DNA of 64,000 bases from Thiodiazotropha sp040507005 (GCA_040507005.1 JBEVVS010000001.1:1-64000); one strand, 5' to 3'. Shown: positions 8,735 through 16,838, counted from the first letter of the stretch. The notes: generated by a model not told the origin, from the sequence alone. Numbers and translations: made by a program.

Positions 8735-9036
8735 TGTGCACCGGTTTTAACCGGCCTCCCTATTTTCATAAACGCCAAATATGCGTTTAATTCCCACACA
8801 CTTGTTCAATTACCACAGAAATCGGGTGGATACAATAGCCAGTGGGGGATTTACTGCTGAAAACAAGGTAGCAAAGGCTGCGCCTTACCTGCCGAGGCTA
8901 TCGATCAGACCTGAGGGGAATTCAGTGGCGGCGCTACAGTATGCCCTGAGTGGCGTATTCGCTCACCGGGTTGGGTTTGAGAGGCTGGTCGTTGGGGCTC
9001 GGAATATAGAACACCATGAAATAGTCAGGCGGTAGA
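8735..9036. other. Intergenic region with small inverted repeats and a possible gene remnant
   Basis: Next to the FecR-TPR start lies a hairpin (CCGGT/ACCGG, 8741-8754) between a GGGAGG motif (8755-8760) and the ATG; folding would bring that ribosome site to about six bases from the start. A second inverted repeat, AAACGC/GCGTTT with a 7-base loop, is at 8770-8788 and could be an operator. On the minus strand 8934-9059 reads, without a start codon, FGIAVLSDLPPDYFMVF followed by YIPSPNDQPLKPNPVSEY, which looks like the tail of a real protein. No intact gene is visible. Confidence 0.35.
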
Positions 9037-9210
9037 TCAGAGAGTACAGCGATCCCAAAGGTCCTTCATGTCTCCTTGACGACGTCCACTACCTTTCCGA
9101 CGAGGCTCTTTATCGAGCTCAAATCTGATGAGTTCCCGACGGTCGGCGTTTTTTCTACGTTGCTCAATACGCCGCTCGGGACCAATATATGGCGAGTTCT
9201 CACGTTCCAT
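9037..9210 (-). CDS. Small Arg-rich protein (57 aa) with repeated ERR/DRR motifs
   Basis: This short frame starts at an ATG at 9210 preceded by AAGGAA at five bases spacing. The product begins MERENSPYIGPERRIEQRRK, continues with NADRRELIRFELDKEPRRK, and ends GDMKDLWDRCTL. The spaced pairs of arginines (PERR, EQRR, ADRR, EPRR, SGRR) recall short hypothetical proteins common in marine gammaproteobacteria that carry GxERRxxxDRR repeats; that resemblance is from memory. The high charge suggests binding to nucleic acid or to acidic lipids, but no function is known. It is the first gene upstream of the FecR-TPR gene on the same strand, about 300 bp away. Confidence 0.6.
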   Translation of the reverse strand: MERENSPYIGPERRIEQRRKNADRRELIRFELDKEPRRKGSGRRQGDMKDLWDRCTL

Positions 9211-9334
9211 TCAAATTCCTTTTCGAACATGGTTAGCCTTATATTTTAGCACTTTTTTAAGCGAGCCGAGGAAACCTGCTGCTAAAGGGCAGGCAACGGG
9301 AACCTTGTCGAACAGGCTCAGCCGCAACTTAAAC

Positions 9335-10066
9335 TCAAAGCCCCCACACCAGTGACAGGTTGTATTTGAGGTCGCTCTTTTCAGTGTCTGGCGCAGCCAA
9401 CGAATCGTATTCGTTGATCAGACCAATCTTCATCGCCAGTGCCCTCCCCTCCGAGATTGTCATCCGCCAGTTGAAACTGCTGATGTTGCGATATTCGCCA
9501 GTTTCCTCCAGGCTGGGATAGAAGGTGGTCTTGAAGTCGACCGCTTCCCGCTCCGAGATGGCCCAGGCTGCATCCAATCCCAGGGTCGCCTCCTGGGTGA
9601 ATACCTCCTCCACACCCCCGTAGGTCTTGTTGCCACCGAGGCCGGCACGACCGACCAGGTAGAAGGTTTCGCCTTTGATGAATTCATAACCGACACCCGC
9701 CGAGGCGGAGAGCCGGTAGTCCCAATCCTTGAACTCATCCCAGTCGTAGCGACCCTGAGCAAAGGCGAACCAGGGATTGTCTGTCCAGTACCAATCCTTC
9801 AGCAGATCGGCAAAGAACTGATTTCTCGATACCAGGCCGTCACTCTTTGCCTTGTCATAGGCGGTGACCAGCTTCCAGCCGTGGTCCTGGTCCTTATAAC
9901 TACCGCTGTAGCCGGCATGCAGGCTAATGGACTCGGAATTACCGGTAGCGCCGTTGATGCCCATTTCAACATCGTGTCTCCACCTCTCCCCTTCCGCAAA
10001 GAGGGAGCTGGTGAATGTGGTTAACAAGCATAACGTTAGGGTGTTCAGAAGGTCTCTGTTAGGCAT
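9335..10066 (-). CDS. DUF481 family outer membrane protein (YdiY-like)
   Basis: The 243-residue protein has a signal peptide (LLNTLTLCLLTTFTSSLFAEG, cut near residue 25), then a series of amphipathic beta strands such as WRHDVEMGINGATGNSESIS and YRLSASAGVGYEFIKGETFYLVG. The GxNGATGNSES segment near the mature N-terminus is the hallmark of DUF481 (salt-induced outer membrane protein/YdiY). It ends in LSLVWGL, which fits a terminal barrel strand. Members are outer membrane barrels of unknown role. No clear ribosome site precedes the ATG at 10066. Neighbours do not suggest an operon. Confidence 0.88.
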   Translation of the reverse strand: MPNRDLLNTLTLCLLTTFTSSLFAEGERWRHDVEMGINGATGNSESISLHAGYSGSYKDQDHGWKLVTAYDKAKSDGLVSRNQFFADLLKDWYWTDNPWFAFAQGRYDWDEFKDWDYRLSASAGVGYEFIKGETFYLVGRAGLGGNKTYGGVEEVFTQEATLGLDAAWAISEREAVDFKTTFYPSLEETGEYRNISSFNWRMTISEGRALAMKIGLINEYDSLAAPDTEKSDLKYNLSLVWGL

Positions 10067-10363
10067 AAGCGAGGATTATTCCAACTATTAATCGATGAAA
10101 ACTTACATAACGCGACATTAAACCCAACCATGGCAGTTGCGCGCAATTTTTCACCATGCTGTCTGCACAAAAGCACACAAAATCTGAATCCACATCGCTG
10201 AAATTGAGACATGACTCTTAAATATGACCATGACAGCCATTGTCATAATCTTCAACCTGCCAGTTTGAGCCTATTTCAAAGGGGGATAGGTGGTGGGGAT
10301 GTCGACCCCTGGCGTACTTCCGGTAGCTCTATTTTTCAAGACACAGGAGAGTGTCTGATAATT

Positions 10364-11161
10364 TCACCAAATATACATGCTCGCTTTCTTATTAAGAATC
10401 GCTAACTCGAAATAGCGGGAAGATGCGCTTTGCGCGATACCATAACAGACGTGCAACGGCAGTAGATGTTCCTCTCTGGGATGACAAAACCGAGCGGATG
10501 GCGCCTTTAGCCAATGACATAGTCGGTTTGTTCGTTCCGCCTCTTGAATTGCAGTATTGGAACAGGTATCGATCAACCAGGCTTCAAAGGATTCATTCCT
10601 GGCTCTAGTCTCTTCAGTTTCAGGCTTAAAAAACTGATGCATGTTATGAAAAGAAGAGCCTGAGCCGATAAGCAGAAGATCATCGTATCCCAATCCTTGC
10701 AGTGCCTGACCAATCCTTATATGTTGCAACGGATCAAGACTGTCCAATAAAGATAACTGAACACAGGGAATATCCGCATCGGGATAGATAAGTTTCAACG
10801 GCACGAACACACCATGATCCAAGCCTCGGTCGTGATCCAGCCTGGCCTCTATCCCTGCGTTTCCCAACGCCTGGTATATCATGGTTGCCAGTGAAGGTTC
10901 TCCGGGACAGGGATACTCAATACTGTACGACTCTTTCGGAAATCCATGGTAGTCGTATATCAGCGAAGGATTCTCACCCGCCGTTATACTGGGTAACGGC
11001 TGTTCCCAATGGGCACTCACAGTAATGATTGCCGATGGCTTTTCGATAGTGCCTGCTATTTCCCGCAAGCATTCAACCATCTCCTTGTGGGCAGCGTCGC
11101 CTAGAAGGGGCAAAGGTCCACCGCCATGAGACAAAAATATCGCACTTGCCTTAGTCTTCAT
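10364..11161 (-). CDS. Class III extradiol ring-cleavage dioxygenase (DODA/LigB type)
   Basis: The start at 11161 (MKTKASAIFLSHGGGPLPLL) is preferred over upstream in-frame codons because AAGGT lies about eight bases before it and the family begins with this motif. The 265-residue product carries the LigB-family elements: SHGGGP near the N-terminus, VSAHWE, the YDYHGFP segment, and GLDHGVFVPL, which together supply the His/Glu ligands of the non-haem iron. Members such as E. coli YgiD open catechol-type rings or act on DOPA. It lies 65 bp downstream of the SDR gene on the same strand, so the two probably form a redox pair for a small aromatic or quinone substrate. Natural substrate is unknown. 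Confidence 0.9.
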   Translation of the reverse strand: MKTKASAIFLSHGGGPLPLLGDAAHKEMVECLREIAGTIEKPSAIITVSAHWEQPLPSITAGENPSLIYDYHGFPKESYSIEYPCPGEPSLATMIYQALGNAGIEARLDHDRGLDHGVFVPLKLIYPDADIPCVQLSLLDSLDPLQHIRIGQALQGLGYDDLLLIGSGSSFHNMHQFFKPETEETRARNESFEAWLIDTCSNTAIQEAERTNRLCHWLKAPSARFCHPREEHLLPLHVCYGIAQSASSRYFELAILNKKASMYIW

Positions 11162-11226
11162 GATTGTTACCTTGTCGATTGCAAACCATGATGGCGGTCG
11201 ACCTTGCCCTGGATTAGATGGTCGTA

Positions 11227-11967
11227 TCAACCCTCCATCATGTTAGCTTCCACTACGTTGCTGGCAAAATCATGGTAGACAGCACCGACCTGCTTGGCCA
11301 TGGTATCGGGAAATGCATGAAACTCACCCGACTCCAGCGCATCGATTATGCAACGGGCGACCAATTCCGCCGGCTCTGCGATCTCACCCAGCCCCGCATT
11401 GACTGCCATATCCGTGGCTATGGGACCTGGGTGCACGCTGACCACCTGAGTCCCCTGCTCCTGGAGTGTATCGCGCAAGCCTTGAGTGATTGAGTATGAA
11501 GCTGCCTTGGATGCCGAGTAGGTGGCAAAATCGGCGAAATTTTTCATGGATGCCACGGAGTTTAGCTGAACCAGCGCTCCCCCGCCATTCACTTTCAAAA
11601 CAGGCGCAAAGGCCTGGGCCATCCGTATCAAACCGTAAACATTGACCTCCATTTCGTCCTGCATGGCGGCAACCGCATTGCTCGCCAGGGGATTGGCCGT
11701 ATTCAACATACCCGCATTATTGACGACGATCTCCACATCCTTGGCCAGACCGGCGGCTTCGATGATGCTGCTCGGATCATTCAGATCGATGCGGATCGGC
11801 ACAATATGCTCGCCGAAAGTATCGCTCAGCGGTTTGAGCGACGCCGGATTACGGGCTGCCGCATAGATCTTGCGCGCGCCCGCTCGTAGAAACTCCTCGA
11901 CAATGCTCTTTCCGATACCCCGGTTGGCGCCCGTTACCAGGACAACCCGATCTTTTATTGATTGCAT
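11227..11967 (-). CDS. Short-chain dehydrogenase/reductase (SDR family)
   Basis: This 246-residue protein has the classical SDR layout: the dinucleotide-binding TGANRGIG motif at about 14-21, NNAG near residue 87, a catalytic Ser near 135 (LNSVASMKNF), and the YSASKAA active site near 150. The ATG at 11967 follows AGGAG with seven bases spacing. It heads a two-gene operon with the dioxygenase and is divergent from a TetR regulator whose promoter region contains palindromes. It likely reduces or oxidises a carbonyl or alcohol with NAD(P)H. Substrate cannot be assigned. Confidence 0.92.
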   Translation of the reverse strand: MQSIKDRVVLVTGANRGIGKSIVEEFLRAGARKIYAAARNPASLKPLSDTFGEHIVPIRIDLNDPSSIIEAAGLAKDVEIVVNNAGMLNTANPLASNAVAAMQDEMEVNVYGLIRMAQAFAPVLKVNGGGALVQLNSVASMKNFADFATYSASKAASYSITQGLRDTLQEQGTQVVSVHPGPIATDMAVNAGLGEIAEPAELVARCIIDALESGEFHAFPDTMAKQVGAVYHDFASNVVEANMMEG

Positions 11968-11995
11968 GTGATGACTCCTAGTTTGATATTAAATA

Positions 11996-12039
11996 TATAC
12001 CGATCGGTACATATTTGCATTATTGTACTGACCGGTACA
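11996..12039. promoter_or_regulatory. Two TetR-type operator palindromes in the SDR/TetR divergent gap
   Basis: A perfect 12-bp palindrome TACCGATCGGTA lies at 11998-12009, and a second, imperfect copy TGTACTGACCGGTACA lies at 12024-12039. Both share the ACCG/CGGTAC core. They lie between the divergent SDR and TetR genes, where an autorepressing TetR protein normally binds. The assignment to this regulator is inferred from position. Confidence 0.6.
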
Positions 12040-12077
12040 TAATGTCAAGTAGAAATATTGATGAGAGTGAGAGAGCG

Positions 12078-12683
12078 ATGAGTGCGGGCAGGAGACGGAC
12101 ATTCGATAAGTCAGAAGCGTTGGACATGGCGATGCGGGTTTTTTGGGAAAACGGTTATAGCGGCACCTCCATGAGTGACCTGACCGAGGCGCTGGGTATC
12201 AATAAGCCCAGTCTTTATGCAGCCTTTGGCAATAAGGAGCAACTCTTTGAAACCGCGTTGAATCACTACATGTCCCACTATGGAGCACCTATATTCGAGC
12301 GTCTGAAAGAGCCTGCAGACGCACCACTCTCGGAACGGATCCGTTCCTATATGCTTGGTATCATCGATGTGATCAACAACAGGCAATCACCCAAGGGTTG
12401 CCTGTTCGTGAAAAGCTGCTGTGAAGCGGGCAGTACCGCAATACCCGATGATATCTCACTATCCCTGCAGGCAATGCGACAAGCGAATGAGAGGTTGCTG
12501 ACCAAGGTAGTGGAAAGCGAGCAGAAGCGAGGCTGTTTATCTGAAACAGCCAAGCCAAAAGATATTGCCGAGTATCTGCTATCGGTACTCTATGGTCTCA
12601 CCGTACAGGTTAAACAGGGCAAATCGCGCAAAGAGTTGGTCAGAATCGTGGATATCGCTATCAATGCCCTGCCAGTGAAGTGA
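12078..12683 (+). CDS. TetR/AcrR family transcriptional regulator
   Basis: I place the start at 12078 (MSAGRRRTFDKSEALDMAMR) because the family starts this way and GAGAG lies just upstream; in-frame ATGs at 12042 and 12015 overlap or precede the operator. The 201-residue product has an N-terminal helix-turn-helix (about residues 20-50, GYSGTSMSDLTEALGINKPSLYAAF split by the turn) and a C-terminal ligand domain containing a Cys-rich stretch (CLFVKSCCEAG). It very likely represses the divergent SDR/dioxygenase operon and itself through the palindromes in the gap. The inducer is unknown. Confidence 0.9.
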   Translation: MSAGRRRTFDKSEALDMAMRVFWENGYSGTSMSDLTEALGINKPSLYAAFGNKEQLFETALNHYMSHYGAPIFERLKEPADAPLSERIRSYMLGIIDVINNRQSPKGCLFVKSCCEAGSTAIPDDISLSLQAMRQANERLLTKVVESEQKRGCLSETAKPKDIAEYLLSVLYGLTVQVKQGKSRKELVRIVDIAINALPVK

Positions 12684-12702
12684 AGGCATCCGATATCAGC
12701 AT

Positions 12703-14268
12703 TTAAATCTGCCGCACCTTGATATTCAGGGTCTGTATCCGGTAACCGATCTGCCTCGGCGTCATACCCAGCAATCGCGCCGCCTTGGCCTGCACCCAGC
12801 CGGCCTGTTCCAGGGCAGCGATAACCCGTTCACGCTCATCCAGATTTGGATCGTCGATATCCACATTGGCGACACTGCTGAGGGTTGACGGACCGGGTTG
12901 CAGGCTGCCCTCAAGACCGGTGAGATTGATCGCCTTTTTGTCGATCAAGCCCGCCTCGCTCATCACCGCCGCACGCTCCAGACAGTTTTCCAACTCCCTC
13001 ACATTGCCGGGCCAGTCGTAACGCATCAACAGACCGATTGCACCATCATCGATATCCAGCTCACGCCCCTGGCTCTTGGCTATCTTGCCTACCAGGAAAC
13101 GCGCCAAGTCGGATATATCCTCTCTTCTGTCACGCAGCGGCGGCATGCTAATGGGCATCACATTCAGGCGATAGTAGAGATCTTCACGGAAATTACCCTC
13201 CTGTACTTCCGACTCCAGGTCCTTGTTGGTTGCCGCCACCACGCGCACATCCACCACCTGGGTCTTGACCCCGCCGACCCGTTCGAACTCGCCCTCCTGC
13301 AGAACCCGCAACAACTTGGCCTGGAAGGCCGGACTGATCTCGCCAATCTCATCCAGAAAGATGGTGCCGCCATGGGCCTGTTCGAAACGTCCCTTGCGTT
13401 GACTCACCGCACCGGTGAATGCGCCCTTCTCATGACCGAACAGCTCCGACTCAAGTAGGGTGTCGGGTAAAGCCGCACAATTGAGCTTGATGAAAGGACC
13501 GTTTGCCCTGGGTGAGTTGTAGTGGATAGCATTCGCGATCAACTCCTTACCCGTGCCTGATTCACCGCGCACCAGGACTGTGGTGTTCCACTTTGCCACC
13601 TGACGCACCTGCTCGAAGACCAGGCGCATACTACGCGTATGTCCTACCATATTGGAGAAACCATGCTCGCCGCGCACCTTGCGTCGCAGGGAATCACGCT
13701 CACTCTTCAATGCCAGCTGTTCGTCCTCGACTTTCTTCGCCAGGCGCACACTCTGCCCGACCAGGTTCCCTACCATCTGCAAAAAGCGACTTTGCCGTTC
13801 AAGCAGGTTCAAACTTCCACAAGGCTGTGCTGCCAACACACCTGCTGTTTGATCGCCAATTGGAATTGGTACACCGATAAAAGGAAGATTGGGATCATAT
13901 ACACCCAACCTATCGAGGAAGCGATCCTCATCAGATATACGCTGTACTGCCAAGGGCTCGCCACTCTCCAGAATGGTACCGACAACACCCTCACCCGGTT
14001 TGTAACGAACCGCATTGAAGGGTGCGGGATTTTCATGCAGCGCACTCACCAATAGGTCACCGCTCTGTTTGTCGAACAGGCAAATCATACCGTGGCTCAT
14101 ATTGCCACTGTCATTGAGGGTCTTGAGAAGCTCCGTCAAGGTCTCGCGAAAATCGAGGGAGCGGCTTAATACCTGGCTTACCTGATATAGGCTTTCCAGT
14201 TCCGACTCCATAGCAGAATTGGTATGACTTCCTGTCATAGCATCATGTTTAATGTCGGGTGAAACCAT
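12703..14268 (-). CDS. nifA: NifA, sigma-54-dependent activator of nitrogen fixation genes
   Basis: The 521-residue protein has an N-terminal GAF domain (about 30-180), an AAA+ central domain with Walker A GESGTGKE (about 235), the sigma-54 contact loop GAFTGA, and the DEIGEISPAFQAKLLRVLQ segment. At the C-terminus is a helix-turn-helix with QAKAARLLGMTPRQIGYRIQ, the DNA-binding signature of NifA. The linker lacks the paired-cysteine motif of oxygen-sensitive rhizobial NifA, which fits control by NifL. It starts four bases after the nifL stop, with GGAGG inside the end of nifL, so the two are translationally coupled. It activates nif genes by binding TGT-N10-ACA sites; two such sites lie beside nifL. 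Confidence 0.95.
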   Translation of the reverse strand: MVSPDIKHDAMTGSHTNSAMESELESLYQVSQVLSRSLDFRETLTELLKTLNDSGNMSHGMICLFDKQSGDLLVSALHENPAPFNAVRYKPGEGVVGTILESGEPLAVQRISDEDRFLDRLGVYDPNLPFIGVPIPIGDQTAGVLAAQPCGSLNLLERQSRFLQMVGNLVGQSVRLAKKVEDEQLALKSERDSLRRKVRGEHGFSNMVGHTRSMRLVFEQVRQVAKWNTTVLVRGESGTGKELIANAIHYNSPRANGPFIKLNCAALPDTLLESELFGHEKGAFTGAVSQRKGRFEQAHGGTIFLDEIGEISPAFQAKLLRVLQEGEFERVGGVKTQVVDVRVVAATNKDLESEVQEGNFREDLYYRLNVMPISMPPLRDRREDISDLARFLVGKIAKSQGRELDIDDGAIGLLMRYDWPGNVRELENCLERAAVMSEAGLIDKKAINLTGLEGSLQPGPSTLSSVANVDIDDPNLDERERVIAALEQAGWVQAKAARLLGMTPRQIGYRIQTLNIKVRQI

Positions 14269-14272
14269 AACT

Positions 14273-15898
14273 TCACTCGCCTCCGGTACCGTTAAGGGGC
14301 AATCTCACAAATATGCGGCAACCACCCAGAAAATCCGCATCCACCTCAATGCTCCCACCATGACCAATGGCCACCTCCTGTGCCATGGTCAGCCCCATCC
14401 CGGCATGTTCTTTTGGTTGTGTCCAACCACAAAAAAATGGCTCGAAGACCTTGAGTCGGTGTGCTCTGGGCACACCCGGTCCGTTGTCCATCACTTGGAT
14501 AATCAGTTCCTGCCCATCCACTCGCGTCTCCAGGCGTATCTCCCGATAATCCTGATCCGATTCACTCAGGGCCTGAATGGCATTGTCTATGAGATATTTG
14601 AAAAGACCCCGCAGCGCATTGGCACGGCCTGTGATACCGGGCAATACAGGCGCGGGACGCCAATCGATAATGACACCGCCCGCCAACATCTTTTCAGTGG
14701 TGAGCTTGATCACCTCATGCAACAGTTCATTGATATTCACCACGGTTGCCTGCTCGGAAGTGGGGCTGGGAAGTGCGCCATGCAGACTTTCCATCGCCTC
14801 GTCACCACTCTCGAGTGCCTGCCGCAATACCTTACGCAATCCATGCTGACTCGCTGAAGTATCAGGCATCGAGAGGGCGGCTTTAATTACATTGAGCGGT
14901 GCCTGAAGCTTGTAGATGGAACCGGATATGGCCTCGCGCATAGTCTGCACCATCTGTTGTTCAGCCATGCTTGCACGAATCATATTCAGGCGCGCCTCGT
15001 TGATGCGATTGCGACTGCCGGTGATCTCGTTGGCGATCAGCAACAGACAGCAACGGGCCACATCAGATTGTTTAAAATAGTTTTGTGCAGCCTCATCCAA
15101 CTCGGCGACACGCACACCTGAACAGGCAAACCAACGTGGATAACTGCTGCCTGGGGGATCGAGTCGCACCTCGATATTGGTAAAGCCTTTACCGATCTGA
15201 CAGACATTGCCCAGATCGAAGCCGATCTGCTGCTCCAATGCATCAAGAAAGAGCGTGACAGGCTCGCTGCCCCTGAAATCGCCGAGGAGTACCTTATAGG
15301 CATGGTTATCCAGCAGAACCTTTCTATCCGCGCCCACCATGGCAACAACCATGGGTGCTGCATCCAAGGCTGCCTCGGTGAGACTCTTCTGGAATTTCAG
15401 CTGCTGTTCAAGTTGGTGCAAGGATGTCACATCACGGTGCATGCCCAGGTAGTAGGCAATCGATCCTTTTGGGTCTAGGACAGGCGAAATGGTCAGCTCG
15501 GCAAGGTACTCCTGCTGGTCTTTTCTGTGGTTGACCAGCTTGCCACGCCAAACTTGGCGCTGCTGAATCGTCTCCCACAGCTCCTGGTAGACCTCGATCG
15601 GTGTCGAATTACTCGACAGCACCGACTCGTTCTTTCCGATCAGCTCCTCTCGGGGATACCCAGTCAACGACTCAAACGCCTGATTAACATAGAGAATACG
15701 TGCAGCTGGATCAGTGACTGATATGGCTATAGGTGCCTGCTCCACAGTCTCCAGAAACAGTTTTGGTGGCAGATGCTGTGTTGTTCCAGGGGCACTGAAT
15801 GCCTCGATCACTTCCGCCGGTGTCCCTTCGGGGGGAGACTCCAGAAAATGACTGATCGTGTCCAAGACCTCACTGGATTTGGATTTGCGCTGCATCAT
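14273..15898 (-). CDS. nifL: NifL, PAS-domain flavoprotein anti-activator of NifA
   Basis: The 541-residue protein has a first PAS domain (about 45-165, VEQAPIAISVTDPAARILYV and TGYPREELIGKN), a second PAS region (about 170-285), a helical central region, and a C-terminal GHKL ATPase domain with DNAIQAL, DNGPGVPRAH and GMGLTMAQEV. The phospho-acceptor histidine of true sensor kinases is absent: the H-box position reads SIYKLQAPLNVI. This is as expected for NifL, which binds FAD and ADP and inhibits NifA by contact when oxygen or fixed nitrogen is present. It is the first gene of nifLA and reads away from the rnf operon. Confidence 0.95.
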   Translation of the reverse strand: MMQRKSKSSEVLDTISHFLESPPEGTPAEVIEAFSAPGTTQHLPPKLFLETVEQAPIAISVTDPAARILYVNQAFESLTGYPREELIGKNESVLSSNSTPIEVYQELWETIQQRQVWRGKLVNHRKDQQEYLAELTISPVLDPKGSIAYYLGMHRDVTSLHQLEQQLKFQKSLTEAALDAAPMVVAMVGADRKVLLDNHAYKVLLGDFRGSEPVTLFLDALEQQIGFDLGNVCQIGKGFTNIEVRLDPPGSSYPRWFACSGVRVAELDEAAQNYFKQSDVARCCLLLIANEITGSRNRINEARLNMIRASMAEQQMVQTMREAISGSIYKLQAPLNVIKAALSMPDTSASQHGLRKVLRQALESGDEAMESLHGALPSPTSEQATVVNINELLHEVIKLTTEKMLAGGVIIDWRPAPVLPGITGRANALRGLFKYLIDNAIQALSESDQDYREIRLETRVDGQELIIQVMDNGPGVPRAHRLKVFEPFFCGWTQPKEHAGMGLTMAQEVAIGHGGSIEVDADFLGGCRIFVRLPLNGTGGE

Positions 15899-15951
15899 AT
15901 CGGCTCACTTCACTTAATCAGACTCAAATTGTGGAAATTATCCTCATAACA

Positions 15952-15967
15952 AGCAAAAGCCATACCA
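15952..15967 (-). promoter_or_regulatory. Sigma-54-type promoter of nifLA
   Basis: On the minus strand this reads TGGTATGGCTTTTGCT: a -24 GG and a -12 GC separated by exactly ten bases, with TTGCT matching the -12 consensus fully and TGG-TA-G matching part of the -24 box. Transcription would start near 15941, about 43 bases before nifL. The two TGT-N10-ACA sites lie about 75 and 107 bp upstream of that point, a usual distance for NifA. Confidence 0.6.
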
Positions 15968-16007
15968 CTCTCTTCTCACAGGATGGATAGGGATCCCTAT
16001 GGCCCTA

Positions 16008-16023
16008 TGTCACACACCTGACA
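16008..16023. promoter_or_regulatory. NifA upstream activator sequence (TGT-N10-ACA), site 1
   Basis: TGTCACACACCTGACA is an exact match to the NifA binding consensus TGT-N10-ACA. It lies between the divergent nifL and rnfA genes, each of which has a sigma-54-type promoter. Confidence 0.65.
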
Positions 16024-16040
16024 GAGATCGGCTGATGACC

Positions 16041-16056
16041 TGTCGCAAAGCCTACA
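16041..16056. promoter_or_regulatory. NifA upstream activator sequence (TGT-N10-ACA), site 2
   Basis: TGTCGCAAAGCCTACA is a second exact TGT-N10-ACA match. Its start is 33 bp from that of site 1, about three helical turns, so both sites face the same side of the DNA. It is about 165 bp upstream of the rnfA -24 box. Confidence 0.65.
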
Positions 16057-16209
16057 TGCAGTCGCTTTACCGCAATCTCGCAGGGCAGCAGAGGAGAAAA
16101 TTCGAATAAGAAATTTGGCCTATCAGAGACTTTTTTCATGCTTAATTTCAGGATCATAGGTGAGAAATCAATGCACCTAAACGAACCTGGATGGAAGCAA
16201 AAACAATAA

Positions 16210-16226
16210 TTGGCATATTTTTTGTT
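16210..16226 (+). promoter_or_regulatory. Sigma-54-type promoter of the rnf operon
   Basis: TTGGCATATTTTTTGTT has the -24 TTGGCA element, and GG is followed after exactly ten bases by GT where GC is consensus. The match is otherwise good (TGGCA, TTG). It lies about 40 bp before the rnfA start. Confidence 0.6.
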
Positions 16227-16262
16227 GGGTGATTCTCATCGAAGCTTAAACCGATGGGATCC

Positions 16263-16838
16263 ATGGAACTCTTTCTAATTATTCTCTCTACAGCGCTGGT
16301 CAATAACGTGGTACTGGTCAAATTTCTCGGCCTCTGCCCGCTGATGGGTGTCTCCAACAAACTCGATTCCGCCCTAGGTATGGGTCTGGCCACTACCTTC
16401 GTGCTTACCCTCGCCGCATTCGCCGGGTGGTTGTTGGAGCACTACGTGCTTACCCCGCTGGATCTCGGCTTCTTGCGCATACTCACCTTTATTCTCGTGA
16501 TAGCCGTGGTCGTGCAATTCACCGAAATGCTGGTACGTAAAACCTCGCCAGCCCTGTATCAGGTGCTTGGAATATTCCTGCCTCTCATCACCACCAACTG
16601 CGCTGTGCTTGGTGTTGCCTTGCTCAACGTACAACAAGAGAACGGTTTTTTTGAAAGTCTGCTCTACGGTTTCGGTTCGGCCCTTGGTTTTACCCTGGTA
16701 CTGGTGATGTTCGCCGGTCTACGGGAGCGGCTTGCCCTTGCCAATGTGCCTGCTGCCTTCGATGGCGCACCTATTGCCTATGTGGTGGCCGGTCTCATGT
16801 CATTGGCCTTTATGGGCTTCGCCGGATTGACCCAATAG
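16263..16838 (+). CDS. rnfA: RnfA, membrane subunit of the Rnf electron transport complex
   Basis: The start at 16263 (MELFLIILSTALVNNVVLV) aligns with known RnfA/RsxA N-termini; an in-frame ATG lies three codons upstream at 16254. The 191-residue protein has six hydrophobic segments with family signatures VLVKFLGLCPLMGVS, VVVQFTEMLVRKTSP and LPLITTNCAVLGVALLN, whose cysteines take part in a membrane iron-sulfur centre. Rnf couples electron flow between NADH and ferredoxin to an ion gradient; next to nifLA it most likely drives ferredoxin reduction for nitrogenase. First gene of the operon, behind a sigma-54-type promoter. Confidence 0.97.
   Translation: MELFLIILSTALVNNVVLVKFLGLCPLMGVSNKLDSALGMGLATTFVLTLAAFAGWLLEHYVLTPLDLGFLRILTFILVIAVVVQFTEMLVRKTSPALYQVLGIFLPLITTNCAVLGVALLNVQQENGFFESLLYGFGSALGFTLVLVMFAGLRERLALANVPAAFDGAPIAYVVAGLMSLAFMGFAGLTQ

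Noticed and set aside
8781..9035. Plus-strand 84-codon frame upstream of the FecR-TPR gene
   Set aside because: No ribosome site; it is opposite a more protein-like minus-strand frame.
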